NCBI GenBank assembly: GCA_051656905.1 | Contig: JBOFJQ010000041.1 | Location: 1 to 20,600 of the forward strand | Origin: JAGNZR01 sp051656905 | GTDB taxonomy: Bacteria > Fusobacteriota > Fusobacteriia > Fusobacteriales > Fusobacteriaceae | Reading direction: 5' to 3' | Length of the DNA: 20,600 nucleotides | In this document: positions 1-7,335 of the stretch, piece after piece | How the letters are laid out: each line of letters starts with the position of its first letter | How positions within the stretch are numbered: the stretch's first letter is position 1 | Made by a program: the position numbers and the translations under genes | The notes under the pieces: generated by a model | The model's database searches: none | What the model was told of the DNA's origin: nothing | Seen by the model: the letters and a program-made list of their open reading frames with translations, nothing else

Positions 1-64
1 TGAAATGATAGATTCATTAATCACATTTAGCCAAGCAGAGATGTTAACTAGTTCGGAAGATTAA
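1..64 (+). CDS. prfA: Peptide chain release factor 1, C-terminal end (partial)
   Basis: Only the last 20 codons plus a TAA stop (62-64) are present; the gene runs in from the left. The reading frame gives a tail around MIDSLITFSQAEML, which resembles the conserved RF1 ending (acidic residue, I-D-x-L-I, then QAE-x-L). RF1 recognises UAA and UAG stop codons in the ribosomal A site. The next gene, prmC, encodes the enzyme that methylates the GGQ glutamine of this factor, and begins one base after the stop, which is a common gene pair. The identification rests on this short tail plus the neighbour. Confidence 0.75.
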   Translation, partial: EMIDSLITFSQAEMLTSSED

Positions 65-65
65 T

Positions 66-1178
66 ATGAAATTAATAGAAATATTAAAATTTGCTGAGGA
101 GTATTTGTTAAAATACTCCTTTTCAAAACCTAGATTAGAAGCTGAAAAAATGATTGCTTATATTTTAAAGCTAGATAGACTTGGTTTATATACTAATTTT
201 GAACTTGAAATTTCTCAAAAGGAGAGAGAGGAGATAAAGGTTTATTTGAAAAAAATGGCAGATTCAGGTGACAGTTTTGATAAAATAAATAAAGAACCTC
301 AGATTAATTACAAAGAAAAAAATATGGAGTTCTTTATTAAAAGTATAGAATATCTAAAAGAAAAAGGTGTGGCAGATTATAAACTAGATACAGAATATAT
401 TTTTGCTCATGTCTTAAATGTAAGTAGAACTTTACTTAGTATCCAACTATCTAAAGAGATACCTAATGAACAGTTAGAGATAATAAAGAAGATGTTAATT
501 CAAAGAGGTAAATATAGAAAACCCCTACAGCAAATTTTAGGTGAGTGGGAATTTTATGGTTACCCTTTTAAAGTTAATGAAAATGTTCTAATTCCTCGTA
601 GTGATACAGAAAATTTAGTAGAAAATTGTAAGCATTTGCTACTGGATAGAGAGAGTTCCAATATATTAGATGTTGGTACTGGAAGTGGAGCTATAGCTAT
701 TACTTTAGGAAAAGAACTTAAAAATTCAAAGGTAACAGGACTAGATATAAGTCCTGAAGCTCTAGAGATGGCAGAAGAGAATAAAGTTTTAAATAAAGCT
801 GAAAATGTAAACTTCTTATTATCTGATGTATTTACAGCTTTGGAAAATTCTGAAGAGAAATATGATTTAATAGTTTCTAATCCACCTTATATTCCATTGA
901 GTGAATATAATGAGCTTATGATTGAGGTAAAGCAGTACGAACCTCGTGGAGCTTTAACTGATGGTGGAGATGGATATTTTTTCTATGAAAAAATAAGTAA
1001 AGAGTCAAAACCTTATTTAAAAGATGGGGGATATTTAGCTTTTGAAGTAGGGTATAACCAAGCTGAAAAAGTATCTGAATTTATGAAAGAAAATGGATTT
1101 AATGGTGTAACTATTATAAAAGATTACTGTGGAATAGATAGAATAGTAATTGGAATGAAAGAGTTAAAGGAGATTTAA
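66..1178 (+). CDS. prmC: Release factor glutamine methyltransferase PrmC (HemK) with doubled N-terminal domain
   Basis: PrmC is an S-adenosylmethionine-dependent enzyme that N5-methylates the glutamine of the GGQ motif in RF1 and RF2. The SAM-binding motif DVGTGSG is at residues 202-208 and the catalytic NPPY at 272-275. The substrate-recognition helical domain ends with KPLQQILGEWEFYG near 152-165. At 370 residues it is longer than the usual roughly 280. The extra length is an additional copy of the N-terminal helical domain: residues about 3-65 align with about 87-148 (pattern EYL...K...KLD/RLE..E.I...VL...R..L). The start codon is one base after the prfA stop, with GGAAGA upstream inside the prfA end. 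Family assignment is secure; the role of the extra domain is unknown. Confidence 0.95.
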   Translation: MKLIEILKFAEEYLLKYSFSKPRLEAEKMIAYILKLDRLGLYTNFELEISQKEREEIKVYLKKMADSGDSFDKINKEPQINYKEKNMEFFIKSIEYLKEKGVADYKLDTEYIFAHVLNVSRTLLSIQLSKEIPNEQLEIIKKMLIQRGKYRKPLQQILGEWEFYGYPFKVNENVLIPRSDTENLVENCKHLLLDRESSNILDVGTGSGAIAITLGKELKNSKVTGLDISPEALEMAEENKVLNKAENVNFLLSDVFTALENSEEKYDLIVSNPPYIPLSEYNELMIEVKQYEPRGALTDGGDGYFFYEKISKESKPYLKDGGYLAFEVGYNQAEKVSEFMKENGFNGVTIIKDYCGIDRIVIGMKELKEI

Positions 1179-1216
1179 ATCTTTCGATGTTTTAAATGAA
1201 TTTAAGGAGTATTAAA

Positions 1217-2248
1217 ATGTCAACGAAACTTAGTGATTACGATTATCACCTTCCTGATGAACTTATTGGACAATCTCCAAGAGAACCAAGAGATAGTTCA
1301 AAACTTTTATTAGTAAATAGAGAGAATCATACAATAGAACATAAAAAATTCTATAATATAATTGACTATTTAAAAGAAGGAGATATTCTTGTTAGAAATT
1401 CAACTAAAGTAATTCCTGCTAGACTTTTTGGAAAAAAAGAAAGTGGAGGAGTTTTAGAAATTCTTCTGATAAAGAGAATAGATTTAACAAGTTGGGAGTG
1501 TTTATTAAAGCCAGCTAAAAAACTAAAAATAGGTCAAAAACTATATATTGGTGAAAATAATGAACTTGTAGCTGAACTTATGGAGATAAAAGAAGATGGA
1601 AACAGAATTTTAAAATTTTCTTATGAGGGGGCTTTTGAGGAAGTTTTGGATAGACTAGGAAGTATGCCTCTGCCTCCATATATACTGGAAACTTTAAAAG
1701 ATAAAGATAGATATCAGACAGTGTATGCTATTCGTGGAGAATCAGTAGCAGCTCCAACAGCAGGCTTACACTTTACAGAAGAGCTTTTAACAGCTATTAA
1801 AGAAAAAGGTGTAGAAATACTAGACATTTTTTTAGAGGTTGGAATAGGTACCTTTAGACCTGTACAAACAGAAGATGTTTTAGATCATAAGATGCACAGT
1901 GAAATGTTTGAAATTCCAAAAGAGGTAGCACTGAAAATAAATGAAGCTAAAAAAATAGGTAGAAGAATAATTGCAGTTGGGACTACAACAGTAAGAGCTT
2001 TAGAATCATCAGTTGATTCAGAGGGGAATCTTGTAGCAGTAACAGGCGATACTGAGATATTTATTTATCCAGGTTATAAATTTAAAATTGTGGATGCTCT
2101 TATTACAAATTTTCATCTTCCAAAATCGACTTTATTAATGCTTGTATCAGCATTTTCTAATAGAGAGTTTATGATGGATGTTTATGAAAAAGCTGTAAAA
2201 GAGGAGTATCACTTCTTTAGTTTTGGAGATGCAATGTTTATTTATTAA
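1217..2248 (+). CDS. queA: tRNA preQ1(34) S-adenosylmethionine ribosyltransferase-isomerase
   Basis: QueA transfers and isomerises the ribosyl part of SAM onto preQ1 at tRNA position 34 to form epoxyqueuosine, the penultimate step of queuosine synthesis. Family signatures are present: DYDYHLPDELIGQSP at residues 7-21, AAPTAGLHFT at 178-187, EVGIGTFRPV at 207-216, HKMHSE at 224-229 and ITNFHLPKSTLL near the C-terminus. The length of 343 residues is normal. An in-frame ATG lies 21 bases upstream at 1196, but AAGGAG at 1204-1209 sits correctly for the ATG at 1217, and the protein from there starts like the family. The gene follows prmC by 38 bases and probably shares its transcript. Confidence 0.96.
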   Translation: MSTKLSDYDYHLPDELIGQSPREPRDSSKLLLVNRENHTIEHKKFYNIIDYLKEGDILVRNSTKVIPARLFGKKESGGVLEILLIKRIDLTSWECLLKPAKKLKIGQKLYIGENNELVAELMEIKEDGNRILKFSYEGAFEEVLDRLGSMPLPPYILETLKDKDRYQTVYAIRGESVAAPTAGLHFTEELLTAIKEKGVEILDIFLEVGIGTFRPVQTEDVLDHKMHSEMFEIPKEVALKINEAKKIGRRIIAVGTTTVRALESSVDSEGNLVAVTGDTEIFIYPGYKFKIVDALITNFHLPKSTLLMLVSAFSNREFMMDVYEKAVKEEYHFFSFGDAMFIY

Positions 2249-2278
2249 ATAATAATAAAAAATAAGAGAGGTGAAAAT

Positions 2279-2827
2279 ATGAGAATAATAGCAGGAGAAG
2301 CTAAAAATAAAAGATTAAAAAGTAGAAAAGGGATGGATACTAGACCTACATTAGGAAGTGTTAAAGAATCACTTTTTTCTATAATTGCTCCATATATAGA
2401 TGGATGTAAATTTTTAGATCTGTTTAGTGGAACAGGAAACATAGCTTTAGAGGCTTTAAGTCGTGGAGCAGAAAGAGCTATAATGATCGAGCAAGATCAA
2501 GAGGCTTTAAAAGTTATAATAGAAAATATTAACAATTTAGGTTTTGAAAATAAGTGTAGAGCTTATAAAAATGATGTTGTTAGAGCTGTTGAAATATTAG
2601 GAAGAAAGGGTGAAAAATTTGATATAATTTTTATGGACCCTCCCTATAAATTAAATCTATGTGAGAAGACTTTAAGAGCAATAGAGAAATCAGATGTTTT
2701 AGCAGAGGGTGGACTTATAATTTGTGAGCACCATATGTTAGAAGATTTAGATGATGAGATGTTTGGATTTAAAAAAGCTGACTGTAGAAAATATGGTAAG
2801 AAGACAATGACATTTTTTACTAGATAA
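2279..2827 (+). CDS. rsmD: 16S rRNA (guanine(966)-N2)-methyltransferase RsmD
   Basis: RsmD methylates the N2 of G966 (E. coli numbering) in 16S rRNA of the 30S subunit, using SAM. The protein has the N-terminal RIIAGEAKNKRLKS and TRPTLGSVKESLF (residues 21-33) typical of the family, SAM motif I DLFSGTG at 47-53, and catalytic DPPY at 120-123. The length of 182 residues is normal. The start is supported by AGAGGTG eight bases upstream. It is the last gene of the prfA-prmC-queA-rsmD set and is followed directly by a terminator hairpin. Confidence 0.95.
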   Translation: MRIIAGEAKNKRLKSRKGMDTRPTLGSVKESLFSIIAPYIDGCKFLDLFSGTGNIALEALSRGAERAIMIEQDQEALKVIIENINNLGFENKCRAYKNDVVRAVEILGRKGEKFDIIFMDPPYKLNLCEKTLRAIEKSDVLAEGGLIICEHHMLEDLDDEMFGFKKADCRKYGKKTMTFFTR

Positions 2828-2852
2828 AAAGAGTGGTATCCACTCTTTTTTT
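2828..2852 (+). terminator. Rho-independent terminator after rsmD
   Basis: A perfect 9-bp stem, AAAGAGTGG (2828-2836) with CCACTCTTT (2840-2848), closes a three-base TAT loop and runs into a T tract. It starts at the base after the rsmD stop codon and ends the first operon. Confidence 0.9.
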
Positions 2853-2855
2853 AAT

Positions 2856-2885
2856 TTGACTAATATTATATAGAATGTGTATAAT
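2856..2885 (+). promoter_or_regulatory. Sigma-70-type promoter for xseB-ispA
   Basis: TTGACT (2856-2861) and TATAAT (2880-2885) are separated by 18 bp, directly after the rsmD terminator and 42 bp before the xseB start. The expected transcription start is near 2892. Confidence 0.8.
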
Positions 2886-2927
2886 GATATTAATAAAAGT
2901 AGTGATTTTATACAAAAGAGGTGTGAG

Positions 2928-3158
2928 ATGGAAAAGAAATTAGTGAAAGATGATAGTTTTGAAAAAAATCTAGAAAATATAGATGAAATAATAGAAAAAT
3001 TGGAGTCTGGAGATTTAGCATTGGAAGAAAGCATAAAAGAGTATGAAAAAGCTATGAAACTTTTAAAGAAATCATCTGATATTTTAAATAAAGCACAAGG
3101 TAAAGTTATAAAAATAACAGAAACTTTAGATAATCAAATTGAGTTTGAGGAGGTATAG
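2928..3158 (+). CDS. xseB: Exodeoxyribonuclease VII small subunit
   Basis: XseB is the small helical subunit of exonuclease VII, several copies of which bind one XseA to degrade single-stranded DNA. The 76-residue product has the family core FEKNLENIDEIIEKLESGDL followed by ALEESIKEYEKAM and a lysine-rich coiled tail. An in-frame ATG at 2877 was rejected because it lies upstream of the -10 box; the ATG at 2928 has AAGAGGTGTG just before it. xseA is not in this window. The gene touches ispA: the TAG stop is followed at once by the ispA ATG, and the ispA ribosome binding site GGAGG lies inside the xseB end, suggesting translational coupling. Confidence 0.93.
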   Translation: MEKKLVKDDSFEKNLENIDEIIEKLESGDLALEESIKEYEKAMKLLKKSSDILNKAQGKVIKITETLDNQIEFEEV

Positions 3159-4043
3159 ATGCTAAAACAATATATGTTTAATAGAAAAAATGTAATCGAT
3201 AGAAGTTTAGAAGAGTACTTAGGAGAGCTAAAAAAACCTTATGTCATAGCAGAAGGGATGAAATATTCAGTTTTAAATGGGGGGAAAAGATTAAGACCTT
3301 TATTACTGTTAATGGGATTAAATCTTTTAGGATGTGATGAAGAGTTAGGGATACCTTCAGGATGTGCAATAGAGATGATTCATTCTTACTCTTTAGTTCA
3401 TGATGATTTACCTGCACTTGACAATGATAAATTTAGAAGAGGGCAACTGACAACTCATTATAAATTTGGAGAAGCTCAGGGAATTTTAATAGGGGATGCA
3501 CTATTAACACATGCTTTTAATATATTAATTGAAAAGAATAAAGGGCTAAAAGCCGAACAAATTTTAGAAATAGTAAGAAAAACATCAGATTATGCAGGAA
3601 TTAATGGTATGATTGGTGGACAGATGGTAGATATTGAAAGTGAAGGAAAAGATATAGACTATGATACTCTTAAATATATCCATAAAAATAAGACAGGAAA
3701 ATTAATAAAGTTACCTTTAGAAGTAGCTTGCATAATAGGTAATGCCACAGAAAAACAGAGAATGGCAATTGAAGAGTATGGAGATTTAATAGGACTGGCA
3801 TTTCAGATAAAAGATGATATATTGGATGTTGAGGGTGACTTTGAAAAATTAGGGAAGACAATAGGTAGTGACGAAGCTTTAAAAAAATCCACATATCCAT
3901 CAATATTTGGAATGGAAAAATCTAAAGAGATTTTAAGAGAAGTTATATGTAAATCTAAGAAAATTTTACAAGATAATTTTGAACCAGAAAATTCGAAATT
4001 ATTAATAGATTTATTAGAATATTTAGTAAATAGAGAAAGTTAA
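3159..4043 (+). CDS. ispA: Farnesyl diphosphate synthase (polyprenyl synthetase family)
   Basis: The enzyme condenses isopentenyl diphosphate with dimethylallyl and geranyl diphosphate to make farnesyl diphosphate, the precursor of undecaprenyl carrier lipid and quinones. The first aspartate-rich motif is DDLPALD at residues 82-88, with the two-residue insertion and the tyrosine five positions upstream (Y77) that mark bacterial type II FPP synthases. The second motif DDILD is at 219-223. GGKRLRP at 41-47 binds diphosphate. The 294-residue length is normal. The xseB-ispA pairing is common in bacteria; dxs, often next, is absent here. Confidence 0.94.
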   Translation: MLKQYMFNRKNVIDRSLEEYLGELKKPYVIAEGMKYSVLNGGKRLRPLLLLMGLNLLGCDEELGIPSGCAIEMIHSYSLVHDDLPALDNDKFRRGQLTTHYKFGEAQGILIGDALLTHAFNILIEKNKGLKAEQILEIVRKTSDYAGINGMIGGQMVDIESEGKDIDYDTLKYIHKNKTGKLIKLPLEVACIIGNATEKQRMAIEEYGDLIGLAFQIKDDILDVEGDFEKLGKTIGSDEALKKSTYPSIFGMEKSKEILREVICKSKKILQDNFEPENSKLLIDLLEYLVNRES

Positions 4044-4077
4044 AAAACTTCAAAAATAAAAAAATGTAGGGGGAACA

Positions 4078-4782
4078 ATGCCAAAGTTAAAAAATGTAAT
4101 AGTAGCACACAAAGCTAGAATGAATCCACAAATGCCAGGAAGTATAGATATAATAGGAGCTTTTGATAACTTAATTCAACCACTATTTCCATATCCAATG
4201 TTAAATTTATCAATAGTTTTAACAATAGAAGGAATAACAAAACCAACAAAATTTGAAGTGAGATTTAACTCTCCAGATGAGCAACTTATAACAAAAGGGG
4301 AATTTTTACCAATAGTTGATCCTTTTGGAGTAGGAAAAAAAATAATTGATTTAGAAAAAATTATGATAAAAGATAGAGGGATATACACTATTGAGCTTTT
4401 TGAAAAAGATGGAGATAGTATTAAATTTTTATCGAGTCAAAGAGCATTTATAGCAGAATATCCACCAAAAAGAAAATTCAGCGAGCAAATAGTGTCGGAA
4501 ATTTTAGAAAAAGAGGATGTTATTAAAAAGGTAAAAACAGAATTTAGACCTTTTGATAATCCAGAGAAAATAATCAAGGTTCAAATCTCTTTAGATCCTA
4601 CTACACCAGTAGAGGAGGGTTATATAGCTTGTCCAGAAAATAACAGTCTAGAACTGGATGGAAAAACATACGATTTAACTGGACTTAGAAGACAAGTTGA
4701 ATGGATGTATGGAAGACCAATTCCTAAAAACGAAGAGGAAAAAGAGATAAAAAATGATGAGACAGAGGGGTTACTTAGTTAG
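4078..4782 (+). CDS. Unrecognised protein, N-terminal part resembling DUF6941
   Basis: Function unknown. The 234-residue product has no signal peptide and no membrane segment, so it is probably cytoplasmic. The first 130 or so residues look beta-rich, and the stretch IDIIGAFDNLIQPLFPYP (about 23-40) resembles what I recall of the DUF6941 family; that match is from memory and tentative. The second half contains the aromatic and basic block RRQVEWMYGRPIPKN (about 202-216) and ends in a Glu/Lys-rich tail. The start has GTAGGGGG spaced seven bases upstream. It follows ispA by 34 bases with no terminator between, so it likely shares the xseB promoter. Confidence 0.7.
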   Translation: MPKLKNVIVAHKARMNPQMPGSIDIIGAFDNLIQPLFPYPMLNLSIVLTIEGITKPTKFEVRFNSPDEQLITKGEFLPIVDPFGVGKKIIDLEKIMIKDRGIYTIELFEKDGDSIKFLSSQRAFIAEYPPKRKFSEQIVSEILEKEDVIKKVKTEFRPFDNPEKIIKVQISLDPTTPVEEGYIACPENNSLELDGKTYDLTGLRRQVEWMYGRPIPKNEEEKEIKNDETEGLLS

Positions 4783-4802
4783 AAAAAATATATTTTGATG
4801 AG

Positions 4803-4818
4803 CAAGTAAAATTACTTG
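4803..4818 (+). promoter_or_regulatory. Inverted repeat overlapping the rplM -35 box
   Basis: CAAGTAA (4803-4809) and TTACTTG (4812-4818) are perfect inverted copies around a 2-bp centre. The right arm shares three bases with the -35 TTGACA. No T tract follows, so it is not a usual terminator. It may be an operator; no protein is known to bind it. Confidence 0.4.
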
Positions 4819-4844
4819 ACACAATATAAGAATTCTGATAAGAT
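4816..4844 (+). promoter_or_regulatory. Promoter for rplM-rpsI
   Basis: A perfect -35 TTGACA (4816-4821) and a -10 TAAGAT (4839-4844) are separated by 17 bp. The expected transcript starts near 4851 and has a leader of roughly 74 bases. Confidence 0.7.
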
Positions 4845-4861
4845 TAATAGGTAAAATTTAA

Positions 4862-4905
4862 CCTTTCCCACAAAGGACCGTTGCGTTATATTTGAATGAT
4901 ATAAC
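4862..4905 (+). promoter_or_regulatory. Structured leader of rplM, possible ribosomal protein leader
   Basis: Two hairpins can be drawn in the leader: CCTTT (4862-4866) with AAAGG (4872-4876), and GTTATAT (4885-4891) with ATATAAC (4899-4905) around a 7-base loop. The second ends ten bases before the AGGAGG of rplM. Known rplM leaders in other bacteria bind L13 for autoregulation; whether this one does is inference. Confidence 0.4.
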
Positions 4906-4924
4906 ACTAAATTTAGGAGGAAAA

Positions 4925-5359
4925 ATGAAAAAATATACTTTTATGCAAAGAAAAGAGGACGTAGTTAGAGATTGGTATCATTATGATGCTGAGAATCTAG
5001 TATTAGGAAGATTAGCAGTAGAAATCACAAAAAAATTAATGGGTAAAAATAAACCTACATTCACACCTCATATTGATGGTGGAGATTTCGTAGTTGTTAC
5101 AAACGTTGAAAAATTAGTAGTAACTGGTAAGAAATTAACAGACAAAAAATATTTCCATCACACAGGATTCCCAGGTGGAATTAAAGAGAGATCTTTAGGG
5201 GAAATCATGGCAAAGAAACCTGAAGAGGCTTTAATGTTAGCTGTTAAAAGAATGCTTCCAAAGAACAAGTTAGGAGCAGATCAACTAACTAGATTAAGAG
5301 TATTCGTAGGAGCAGAACATACTCATACAGCTCAAAAACCAGCTAAGGCTGCATTATAA
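4925..5359 (+). CDS. rplM: Large ribosomal subunit protein uL13
   Basis: L13 binds 23S rRNA early in assembly of the 50S subunit. The 144-residue product matches the family over its length, with W17 then LVLGRLAVEITKKLMGK (25-41), DGGDFVVVTNVEKLVVTGKK (51-70) and GFPGGIK (81-87). An in-frame ATG at 4892 lies inside the leader hairpin and was rejected; the ATG at 4925 has TAGGAGG placed correctly and gives the normal N-terminus. It is followed 16 bases later by rpsI, the standard L13-S9 operon. Codon choice includes many C-ending Phe, Asn and His codons, as expected for a highly expressed gene. Confidence 0.97.
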   Translation: MKKYTFMQRKEDVVRDWYHYDAENLVLGRLAVEITKKLMGKNKPTFTPHIDGGDFVVVTNVEKLVVTGKKLTDKKYFHHTGFPGGIKERSLGEIMAKKPEEALMLAVKRMLPKNKLGADQLTRLRVFVGAEHTHTAQKPAKAAL

Positions 5360-5375
5360 TTAGGGAGGAACAACA

Positions 5376-5774
5376 GTGGCAAATATGATTCAATATTTAG
5401 GAACAGGAAGAAGAAAAACTTCTGTAGCAAGAGTAAGACTTATCCCAGGTGCAACAGGGATTGAAATAAATGGAAAATCTATGAAAGAGTATTTTGGAGG
5501 AAGAGAAATCTTATCTAGAATAGTTGAGCAACCTTTAGTATTAACATCTTCAATGGAGAAATTCGGAGTAAAAGTTAATGTAAATGGTGGAGGAAACTCT
5601 GGACAAGCTGGAGCTATAAGACACGGAATATCAAGAGCTTTACTTGTATCTGATGAAACTTTAAGAGCTGCTTTAAGAGAAGCTGGATTCTTAACTAGAG
5701 ACTCAAGAATGGTTGAGAGAAAGAAATACGGAAAGAGAAAAGCAAGAAGATCTCCTCAATTCTCAAAAAGATAA
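5376..5774 (+). CDS. rpsI: Small ribosomal subunit protein uS9
   Basis: S9 is a 30S head protein whose C-terminal tail reaches the P-site tRNA. The 132-residue product has GTGRRKTSVARVRL at residues 10-23, NGGGNSGQAGAIRHGISRAL around 71-90, and the basic end RKARRSPQFSKR with the conserved terminal Lys-Arg. Translation starts at GTG (5376), supported by GGGAGGA eight bases upstream and by the family N-terminus; the later ATG would clip it only slightly. It is the second gene of the rplM operon and is followed by a terminator. Confidence 0.97.
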   Translation: MANMIQYLGTGRRKTSVARVRLIPGATGIEINGKSMKEYFGGREILSRIVEQPLVLTSSMEKFGVKVNVNGGGNSGQAGAIRHGISRALLVSDETLRAALREAGFLTRDSRMVERKKYGKRKARRSPQFSKR

Positions 5775-5798
5775 TTATATATACAAAATATATACAAA

Positions 5799-5833
5799 GA
5801 ACCTCGCAAACACCATGTTTGTGGGGTTTTTTC
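5799..5833 (+). terminator. Terminator after rpsI
   Basis: AACCTCGCAAACA (5800-5812) pairs with TGTTTGTGGGGTT (5816-5828), using two G-U wobbles, and runs into a TTTTTTC tract. Confidence 0.88.
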
Positions 5834-5834
5834 T

Positions 5835-5863
5835 TTGAAAAAATAAAGAGGAAAATATATAAT
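5835..5863 (+). promoter_or_regulatory. Second, distal promoter upstream of the first barrel gene
   Basis: TTGAAA (5835-5840) and TATAAT (5858-5863) are 17 bp apart, beginning just after the rpsI terminator T tract. It could start a roughly 270-base leader into the first barrel gene, or a separate small RNA. Between 5864 and 5962 I see nothing else I can name. Confidence 0.55.
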
Positions 5864-5962
5864 ATGGTGTCAAGTATTAGTAAAATGAACGTTATCTATA
5901 TATAAAAGTAATAAAATGAAATAAAAGGTACGGAAAAAATATAAAAAAAGTTTAAAAAAAAC

Positions 5963-5991
5963 TTTACAAACAAAAATAATTTAGTTATAAT
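5963..5991 (+). promoter_or_regulatory. Proximal promoter of the first barrel gene
   Basis: TTTACA (5963-5968) and TATAAT (5986-5991) are 17 bp apart; the extended -35 sequence CTTTACAAA is repeated at the other two barrel genes. The transcript would have a leader of about 140 bases. An inverted repeat, AAAGTTT (5947-5953) with AAACTTT (5959-5965), overlaps the -35 box. The leader contains a 9-bp hairpin, ATTAAGAAA (6093-6101) with TTTCTTAAT (6107-6115). Confidence 0.75.
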
Positions 5992-6137
5992 TTCAAATAG
6001 AAAGAGTACGTATATAGTATTTAAAAAGTTTAAATATAAATAGGGAAATTTTAAAATAGCAAAAAATTAAAATTTTGTTCGAATTAATTTAAATTAAGAA
6101 ATTATATTTCTTAATAAAAAAATGGGGAGGAAACAAA

Positions 6138-7223
6138 ATGAAAAAATTAGCATTAGTTTTAGGAACATTACTAATAGCAGCAACAGCTTCAGCTAAAGAA
6201 GTAGTAGCAGCTCCAGTAGTAGTAGCAGAACCAGTAGTAGTAGAAGAGGTAGTAGCACCAGTAGAAGTACCAAAATTCAAACCATCTGGATTTGTAGCAT
6301 TTGAGGAGAAATATTATGGTGCTGGTGAGCATGATGATGTTACTCAAAACTATTTAAGATCAGAGTTTTCTGGATCAGTTACTATGACTGAAGCAGATAC
6401 TTTACAGTTCAGAGTAAGATCATACGATGATTTAAATGGAAGCAATTCTGATGTAGCTAACGCTGGAGGATCAAAATCTGAGAATACAGAAACTAGATAT
6501 AGATGGTTACATAAATTTGGAAACATCGGGGATTCTAAAATTGGATTCGCTACAAGAGTAGAGTTATTACAAAGAGATGACTATGATAAAGTTGAATTAC
6601 AAACAAGATTTAACTTCACTCAATACGTTCCTCAATTTGATGGATTTGAAACAACTGATTTAACATTAGCTCCAAAAGTTAGATATGTATCTTACGGAGA
6701 GACTGATGATTCAGCTACAGGTGTAGGAATGGATTTATCTCACTACGCAATCTTACCATGGGGATTTGAGTGGGATTTAACAGTTTACTATTTATATAAT
6801 GATAATAGTGCTGATGGATACTACAACTCTTCACAATATCCAAATGGAAACAAATGGGGACATGAGTCAATGACTGACTTAAAAGATGGAAACTACACAA
6901 AATCTGGAAACAACATAGACGTGGAAGCTTACTTATATAATACTCAAAAATTATGGGCTTCTGAAGATAACTTCTACAATGTTAACTTCTATGCAGAGGG
7001 TGGTTTAGATGCACTTACTTATAGAGATGGAAGTGGAGACACTAACAACAACTCTATGTATGTAATGCCTGAGTTACAATTAGTAATGAACATCAATGCA
7101 GCTACAGCAATAACAGTTGCAGGTGGAGCAGAGTATAGAAACTGGAATGATGATGAAATGAGTTCAATCAAAGACTTTACTTGGCAACCATATGGAAGAG
7201 TTAAAATTAAAACTACTTTCTAA
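6138..7223 (+). CDS. Outer-membrane beta-barrel protein, FomA/porin-like (copy 1)
   Basis: A 361-residue precursor with signal peptide 1-19 (cleavage after ATASA), an Ala/Val/Pro/Glu linker at about 20-46, and a mature part of alternating amphipathic strands ending in F361 (KIKTTF), the usual C-terminal phenylalanine signal for BAM insertion. It is inferred to form an outer-membrane channel; no substrate is visible. It aligns along its length with the gene at 8105, sharing blocks such as LQFRVRSYDD, RYRWLHKFG, LTLAPKV and PELQLVM. The start has GGGGAGGAAAC upstream. C-ending Asn, Tyr and Phe codons are frequent, as in rplM, suggesting high expression. FomA-family naming is by signal peptide and architecture only. 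Confidence 0.85.
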   Translation: MKKLALVLGTLLIAATASAKEVVAAPVVVAEPVVVEEVVAPVEVPKFKPSGFVAFEEKYYGAGEHDDVTQNYLRSEFSGSVTMTEADTLQFRVRSYDDLNGSNSDVANAGGSKSENTETRYRWLHKFGNIGDSKIGFATRVELLQRDDYDKVELQTRFNFTQYVPQFDGFETTDLTLAPKVRYVSYGETDDSATGVGMDLSHYAILPWGFEWDLTVYYLYNDNSADGYYNSSQYPNGNKWGHESMTDLKDGNYTKSGNNIDVEAYLYNTQKLWASEDNFYNVNFYAEGGLDALTYRDGSGDTNNNSMYVMPELQLVMNINAATAITVAGGAEYRNWNDDEMSSIKDFTWQPYGRVKIKTTF

Positions 7224-7234
7224 TAAAAAAAACA

Positions 7235-7262
7235 AAACCTCAGACTTGTTCTGGGGTTTTTT
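7235..7262 (+). terminator. Terminator after barrel gene 1
   Basis: AACCTCAGA (7236-7244) pairs with TCTGGGGTT (7250-7258), with one G-U pair, and runs into TTTTTT. Confidence 0.88.
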
Positions 7263-7272
7263 ATATTGTTTA

Positions 7273-7302
7273 TTGACATAATGTCCTATAAAATTGTATA
7301 AT
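7273..7302 (+). promoter_or_regulatory. Promoter of small secreted protein gene 1
   Basis: Consensus TTGACA (7273-7278) and TATAAT (7297-7302), 18 bp apart, lie 33 bp before the start codon. The same arrangement and spacing recurs at 9239-9268. Confidence 0.85.
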
Positions 7303-7335
7303 TAAATACATTAAATAATTAAGGAATGGTGAAAA

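Noticed and set aside
6195..6260. GTA-GTA-GTA runs in the barrel linkers considered as phase-variation repeats
   Set aside because: The unit is a multiple of three and interrupted, so length changes would not shift the frame; it is simple Val/Ala/Pro coding sequence.
6089..6280. Reverse-strand reading frame rich in Thr, Ser, Gly and Ala opposite the barrel 1 signal peptide
   Set aside because: It is the complement of the GTA/GCA-rich linker; the same shadow appears opposite barrel 3 (10012-10251). No ribosome binding site or promoter supports it.
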